Shown: in pieces, positions 60,789 through 64,000 of the stretch
Numbering within the stretch: position 1 is the stretch's first letter
How the letters are laid out: the number at the start of each line of letters is the position of its first letter
NCBI RefSeq assembly: GCF_001931485.1
Contig: NZ_MSDV01000078.1
Coordinates: forward strand, 143,493-207,492
DNA length: 64,000 nt
DNA from: Burkholderia sp. SRS-W-2-2016
GTDB taxonomy: Bacteria > Pseudomonadota > Gammaproteobacteria > Burkholderiales > Burkholderiaceae
Direction: 5' to 3'
Position numbers and translations under genes: made by a program
The notes under the pieces: model-generated
Databases searched by the model: none
Told to the model about the DNA's origin: nothing
Seen by the model: the letters and a program-made list of their open reading frames with translations, nothing else

Positions 60789-61643
60789 ATGACCGCAATG
60801 ACTTCATCCAACGCACCGACGCGTTATATCGATGCGGCCGGCGTGCGCTACGCGTATCGCCGCTTCGGCAAACGCGACGGCGGACTTCCGCTGCTTTGCC
60901 TGCAGCACTTCACGGGCACGCTGGACAACTGGGACCCGGCCGTCGTTGACCGCCTGGCGCAAGACCGCGAAATCATCCTTTTTGAAAATGCCGGCGTGGG
61001 TCGCTCGGGCGGCCATGTGCCTGCATCGGTTCGCGAGATGGCAGAGCGCGTGCTGCACTTCGTCGATGCGCTGTCGCTTGCGAAGTTCCACATCCTGGGG
61101 TTCTCGCTCGGCGGTTTCCTCGCACAGGAGATCGCGCTTGCGAAGCCCGATCTGGTCGGCCGCCTCATCATTTCCGGCAGTGCTCCCGAAGGCGGCGAAG
61201 GTGCGGGCATGGACCGTCCCGAACTGCTCGCCATCTATACCGACGGCGAAATGCCAATGAACGAGAAGCTCAAGCGGCTGTTCTTTCCGGCCACGCCGGA
61301 AGGTCAGGCGGCGGCCACGGCGTTCGTCGATCGTCTCGAGGCGCGTAGCGCGGAGCGCGATCTACCGGCCGGTCCCGAAGTCGCCTCTGCGCAGCTACAG
61401 GCGATGATCGCCTGGGCCAACTGGAGCGGCGACGTACATCAAAAACTCGGCCGTATCACGCAGCCGGTTCTCGTCACCAATGGCGACGACGACCGCATGA
61501 TTCCCACGCAAAACAGCTTCGCGCTGGCGGCGGGACTGCCCAACGCGACGTTGATCGTCTATCCGAATTCCGGGCACGGCGCGCTGTTTCAGTATGCAGA
61601 CACGTACGTCGCGCACGTCCGCGAATTTCTGCGCGGGCTGTGA
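60789..61643 (+). CDS. Alpha/beta hydrolase (second copy)
   Basis: A 284-residue hydrolase. IDAAGVRYAYRRFGKRDGGL and LCLQHFTGTLDNWDPAVVDR match the first copy's start; FENAGVGRSGGHVPASVREM the loop; FHILGFSLGGFLAQEIALAK the nucleophile elbow (GFSLGG, Ser near 107); PVLVTNGDDDRMIPTQNSFA the acid; IVYPNSGHGALFQYADTYVA the His. GAGG precedes the ATG. It is 46 bases after the second uncharacterised gene. Confidence 0.88.
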   Translation: MTAMTSSNAPTRYIDAAGVRYAYRRFGKRDGGLPLLCLQHFTGTLDNWDPAVVDRLAQDREIILFENAGVGRSGGHVPASVREMAERVLHFVDALSLAKFHILGFSLGGFLAQEIALAKPDLVGRLIISGSAPEGGEGAGMDRPELLAIYTDGEMPMNEKLKRLFFPATPEGQAAATAFVDRLEARSAERDLPAGPEVASAQLQAMIAWANWSGDVHQKLGRITQPVLVTNGDDDRMIPTQNSFALAAGLPNATLIVYPNSGHGALFQYADTYVAHVREFLRGL

Positions 61644-61679
61644 GCGTTCCGCGTCACAGGTCTTTTTGAGGAGCGACTC

Positions 61680-62687
61680 TTGAAAGCTATTGTTTACGCA
61701 CAGGCCGGTTTGCCTATCGACGATCCGCAGGCACTCTACGAGGCGGATATCCCGACTCCCGCGCCCGGACCCCGTGATCTGCTGGTGAGAATCCAGGCCA
61801 TTTCGGTGAATCCGGTGGACACGAAACTGCGCGCAAGCGTGCAGCCGGATGGTCCCCGCATCCTTGGCTGGGATGCGGTGGGTAAGGTGGAAGCCGTCGG
61901 CACCGAGGTCGAACTGTTCGAAGTAGGCGACGAAGTCTGGTACGCCGGCGATATCACGCGTCCAGGCAGCTACGCCGAATACGGCCTCGTGGATGAGCGG
62001 ATTGCGAGCCGCCGGCCGGTCTCCTTGTCGGCAGCCCAAGCGGCGGCCTTGCCGCTAACGGCAATCACCGCGTGGGAGTTGCTGTTCGACCGCCTCAAGG
62101 TTCCCGAAAGCGGCGGCGCGGGCCAGAGCCTGCTCGTTATCGGCGCGGGCGGTGGCGTTGGCTCGATCCTCGTGCAACTCGCTCGGAAGCTGACCGCGCT
62201 CACGGTCATCGGTACCGCATCACGGCCTGCGACGCAGGCCTGGGTTACGCAACTGGGCGCACATCGTGTGATCGACCACAGCAAGCCGTTGCAGCCGCAA
62301 TTGCGGAACTTCGGTATCGAGCATGTCGACCACGTGATCAGCCTCACGCATACCGACGTCTACTACCCGCAGCTCGTCGAGCTGCTCAAACCAGAAGGCC
62401 AACTCGCACTGATCGACGATCCGGCAACGCTCGATGCGATGCCGCTAAAACGCAAGTCGATTTCGCTTCATTGGGAATTCATGTTCACGCGGTCAATGTA
62501 CCGAACGCAGGACATGATTCTTCAGCATCGGCTTCTTGAGCGCATCGCCGCGCTCGTCGACGACGGCTTGCTGAAGAGCACCGTTGGGCAGAGCCTCGGC
62601 AAGATCGACGCCGATAACCTGCGCCGGGCCCATGCCTTGATCGAGGCGGGCCGCGCGCAGGGAAAGATCGTGCTGGAAGGATTCTGA
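61680..62687 (+). CDS. Zinc-binding-type alcohol dehydrogenase / quinone oxidoreductase-like protein, TTG start
   Basis: A 335-residue MDR protein with no zinc ligands visible. It begins with a TTG codon (MKAIVYAQAGLPIDDPQALY); GAGGAG six bases upstream makes this start convincing. ISVNPVDTKLRAS, GWDAVGKVEAVGTEVELFEV, AALPLTAITAWELLFDRL and LLVIGAGGGVGSILVQLARK are typical of the quinone-oxidoreductase-like branch that uses NADPH. It probably reduces an enone or aldehyde in the cluster pathway. Confidence 0.88.
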   Translation: MKAIVYAQAGLPIDDPQALYEADIPTPAPGPRDLLVRIQAISVNPVDTKLRASVQPDGPRILGWDAVGKVEAVGTEVELFEVGDEVWYAGDITRPGSYAEYGLVDERIASRRPVSLSAAQAAALPLTAITAWELLFDRLKVPESGGAGQSLLVIGAGGGVGSILVQLARKLTALTVIGTASRPATQAWVTQLGAHRVIDHSKPLQPQLRNFGIEHVDHVISLTHTDVYYPQLVELLKPEGQLALIDDPATLDAMPLKRKSISLHWEFMFTRSMYRTQDMILQHRLLERIAALVDDGLLKSTVGQSLGKIDADNLRRAHALIEAGRAQGKIVLEGF

Positions 62688-62720
62688 ACCTGCATTGATT
62701 TCATCAAACTGGAAAACACC

Positions 62721-63542
62721 ATGAGCACGATCACCACGAAAGACGGCACGCAAATCTTCTACAAGGACTGGGGCAGCGGTCGCCCCGTCGTGTTCTCGCA
62801 CGGCTGGCCGCTCAATGCGGACGCCTGGGATGCGCAGATGCTGTTCCTCGTGCAGCACGGCTTTCGCGTCATCGCACACGACCGCCGCGGCCACGGCCGC
62901 TCGGACCAGCCCTTCCAGGGCAACGACATGGACACCTACGCCGACGACCTCGCCGCATTGCTCGATGCGCTCGACCTGCGCGAAGCCACGCTCGTGGGCC
63001 ACTCCACGGGCGGCGGCGAGGTCGCGCACTACATCGGCCGTCACGGCACGAAGCGGGTGGCGAAGGCCGTGCTGATCGGCGCCGTGCCGCCCATCATGAT
63101 CAAGACCGAAGCGAACCCCAATGGCCTGCCGCTCGACGTGTTCGACGGCATCCGCAAAGGCGTGGCCGGAAACCGCGCGCAGTTCTACAAGGACCTCGCG
63201 GCACCGTTCTTCGGCTATAACCGGCCGGGCGCCCAGGTCTCGCAGGGCGCCATCGACGCGTTCGTGATCCAGGGCATGGCCGGCAGCGTATATGGGCAGT
63301 ACCAGTGCATCCACGAATCCTCGGAAGTGGACTACACGGAAGACCTCAGGAAGATCGACGTACCCACGCTGATCCTGCACGGCGACGACGACCAGATCGT
63401 GCCGATCGACAATGGCGGCCGCCTCTCCGCAAAGATCGTGAAGAACGCCACGCTGAAGGTCTACGCGGGCGCCTCGCACGGCATGTGCGTGGTGAACGCG
63501 GGTCAGGTCAGCGCGGACCTGCTCGCGTTTTTGCAGTCCTAA
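62721..63542 (+). CDS. Alpha/beta hydrolase, non-heme chloroperoxidase type
   Basis: A 273-residue hydrolase very close to bacterial perhydrolases/chloroperoxidases. TKDGTQIFYKDWGSGRPVVF, SHGWPLNADAWDAQMLFL, HDRRGHGRSDQPFQGNDMDT, LVGHSTGGGEVAHYIGRHG (Ser near 97), TLILHGDDDQIVPIDNGGR (Asp) and VYAGASHGMCVVNAGQV (His) are all canonical. These enzymes can form peracids from acids and hydrogen peroxide. The next gene is a catalase, fitting a peroxide theme. Confidence 0.92.
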   Translation: MSTITTKDGTQIFYKDWGSGRPVVFSHGWPLNADAWDAQMLFLVQHGFRVIAHDRRGHGRSDQPFQGNDMDTYADDLAALLDALDLREATLVGHSTGGGEVAHYIGRHGTKRVAKAVLIGAVPPIMIKTEANPNGLPLDVFDGIRKGVAGNRAQFYKDLAAPFFGYNRPGAQVSQGAIDAFVIQGMAGSVYGQYQCIHESSEVDYTEDLRKIDVPTLILHGDDDQIVPIDNGGRLSAKIVKNATLKVYAGASHGMCVVNAGQVSADLLAFLQS

Positions 63543-63593
63543 CGCAGGCACTGCCTCTACTTGCTTCCTCGACCTCGCGTCGACCCCCAGTCC

Positions 63594-64000
63594 ATGACTT
63601 CCAACACTCTCACGAACGCCGCCGGCGCGCCCGTCGCCGACAACCAGAACTCGATGACCACCGGCCCGCGCGGCCCGGTTGTCCTTCAAGACGTATGGCT
63701 GCTCGAAAAGCTCGCCCACTTCGATCGCGAGGTGATTCCCGAACGCCGCGTGCACGCGAAGGGCTCCGGCGCTTTCGGCACCTTGAAAGTGACGCACGAC
63801 ATCACGCAGTACACCAAGGCAAAAGTGTTCACGCAGCCCGGCAAGGAAACGCCGCTGTTCATGCGCTTTTCGACGGTCGCCGGCGAGCGTGGCGCGGCCG
63901 ACGCCGAGCGCGACGTGCGCGGCTTCTCGATCAAGTTCTATACCGAGGAAGGCAACTGGGACGTGGTCGGCAACAACACGCCGGTGTTCTTCATCCGCGA
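63594..64000 (+). CDS. Monofunctional heme catalase, N-terminal part (3' end outside window)
   Basis: The first ~135 residues of a catalase. ERRVHAKGSGAFGTLKVTHD holds the catalytic His near 56; RFSTVAGERGAADAERDVRG and FSIKFYTEEGNWDVVGNNTP (catalytic Asn near 128) follow. The frame is open to the window end. The first ~20 residues (MTSNTLTNAAGAPVADNQNS) match clade 3 catalases. It is the last visible member of the cluster and would detoxify peroxide. Confidence 0.92.
   Translation, partial: MTSNTLTNAAGAPVADNQNSMTTGPRGPVVLQDVWLLEKLAHFDREVIPERRVHAKGSGAFGTLKVTHDITQYTKAKVFTQPGKETPLFMRFSTVAGERGAADAERDVRGFSIKFYTEEGNWDVVGNNTPVFFIR

Overview
The window looks like a piece of a high-GC betaproteobacterial replicon, most likely Burkholderia/Paraburkholderia. 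That rests on GC-rich third positions, strong GGAG-type ribosome sites and the gene families present (DUF4865/LysR pair, DUF2934, DUF2252, manganese catalase, PRC-barrel and YciF-like stress proteins). It reads as an accessory or secondary-replicon region. Intact operons alternate with a large number of broken genes.

Layout. 1-3.6 kb: sulfonate/sulfone-type flavin genes (acyl-CoA dehydrogenase-like monooxygenase and MsuE-type FMN reductase), a LysR regulator and a DUF4865 gene overlapping a tiny membrane gene. 3.8-4.6 kb: IS3-family debris and a truncated transporter. 4.7-11.4 kb: GFA protein, sorbosone dehydrogenase-like lipoprotein, zinc alcohol/formaldehyde dehydrogenase, and a translationally coupled CinA-type amidase/NadE pair. 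11.1-17.2 kb: a stress-type segment with manganese catalase, response regulator, PRC-barrel protein, Gly-rich secreted protein, a 5'-truncated hybrid kinase and decayed DUF2934/DUF2252 genes. 17.2-19.7 kb: a phosphatidylserine-decarboxylase-like (PsiD-type) enzyme and a flavodoxin-fold reductase.

19.9-34.1 kb is the main intact system, a glycan or glycoconjugate cluster: PIG-L deacetylase, two GT2, two GT4-like and two GT9 glycosyltransferases, a GmhB-like heptose phosphatase, a NodU/CmcH carbamoyltransferase and a UDP-xylose synthase. Many genes are joined by ATGA overlaps. Facing the cluster is a very unusual ABC exporter with a degenerate histidine-kinase-type ATPase domain and a receiver domain fused to its C-terminus.

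34.2-47.8 kb: SDRs, RecQ helicase, formate/nitrite-type channel, response regulator, a second manganese catalase that has lost half its metal ligands, YciF-like and hemerythrin proteins, and three more wrecked genes (GMC oxidoreductase, ABC exporter, TPP-dependent oxidase). 47.9-55.5 kb is a lower-GC mobile island. It holds an IS3 remnant directly abutting the 3' end of what appears to be an ORF-less group II intron (domain V is unmistakable), an array of about ten small minus-strand orphan genes whose gaps share a GGAAAA motif, a MazEF module, and two divergent tyrosine recombinases, one truncated. 56-64 kb: a GlxA/AraC-type regulator followed by a same-strand catabolic/oxidative cluster in which an alpha/beta hydrolase, an uncharacterised ~239-residue protein and an alcohol dehydrogenase type each occur twice, ending in a chloroperoxidase-like hydrolase and a catalase cut by the window edge.

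All family assignments come from reading motifs by eye; no database search was possible.
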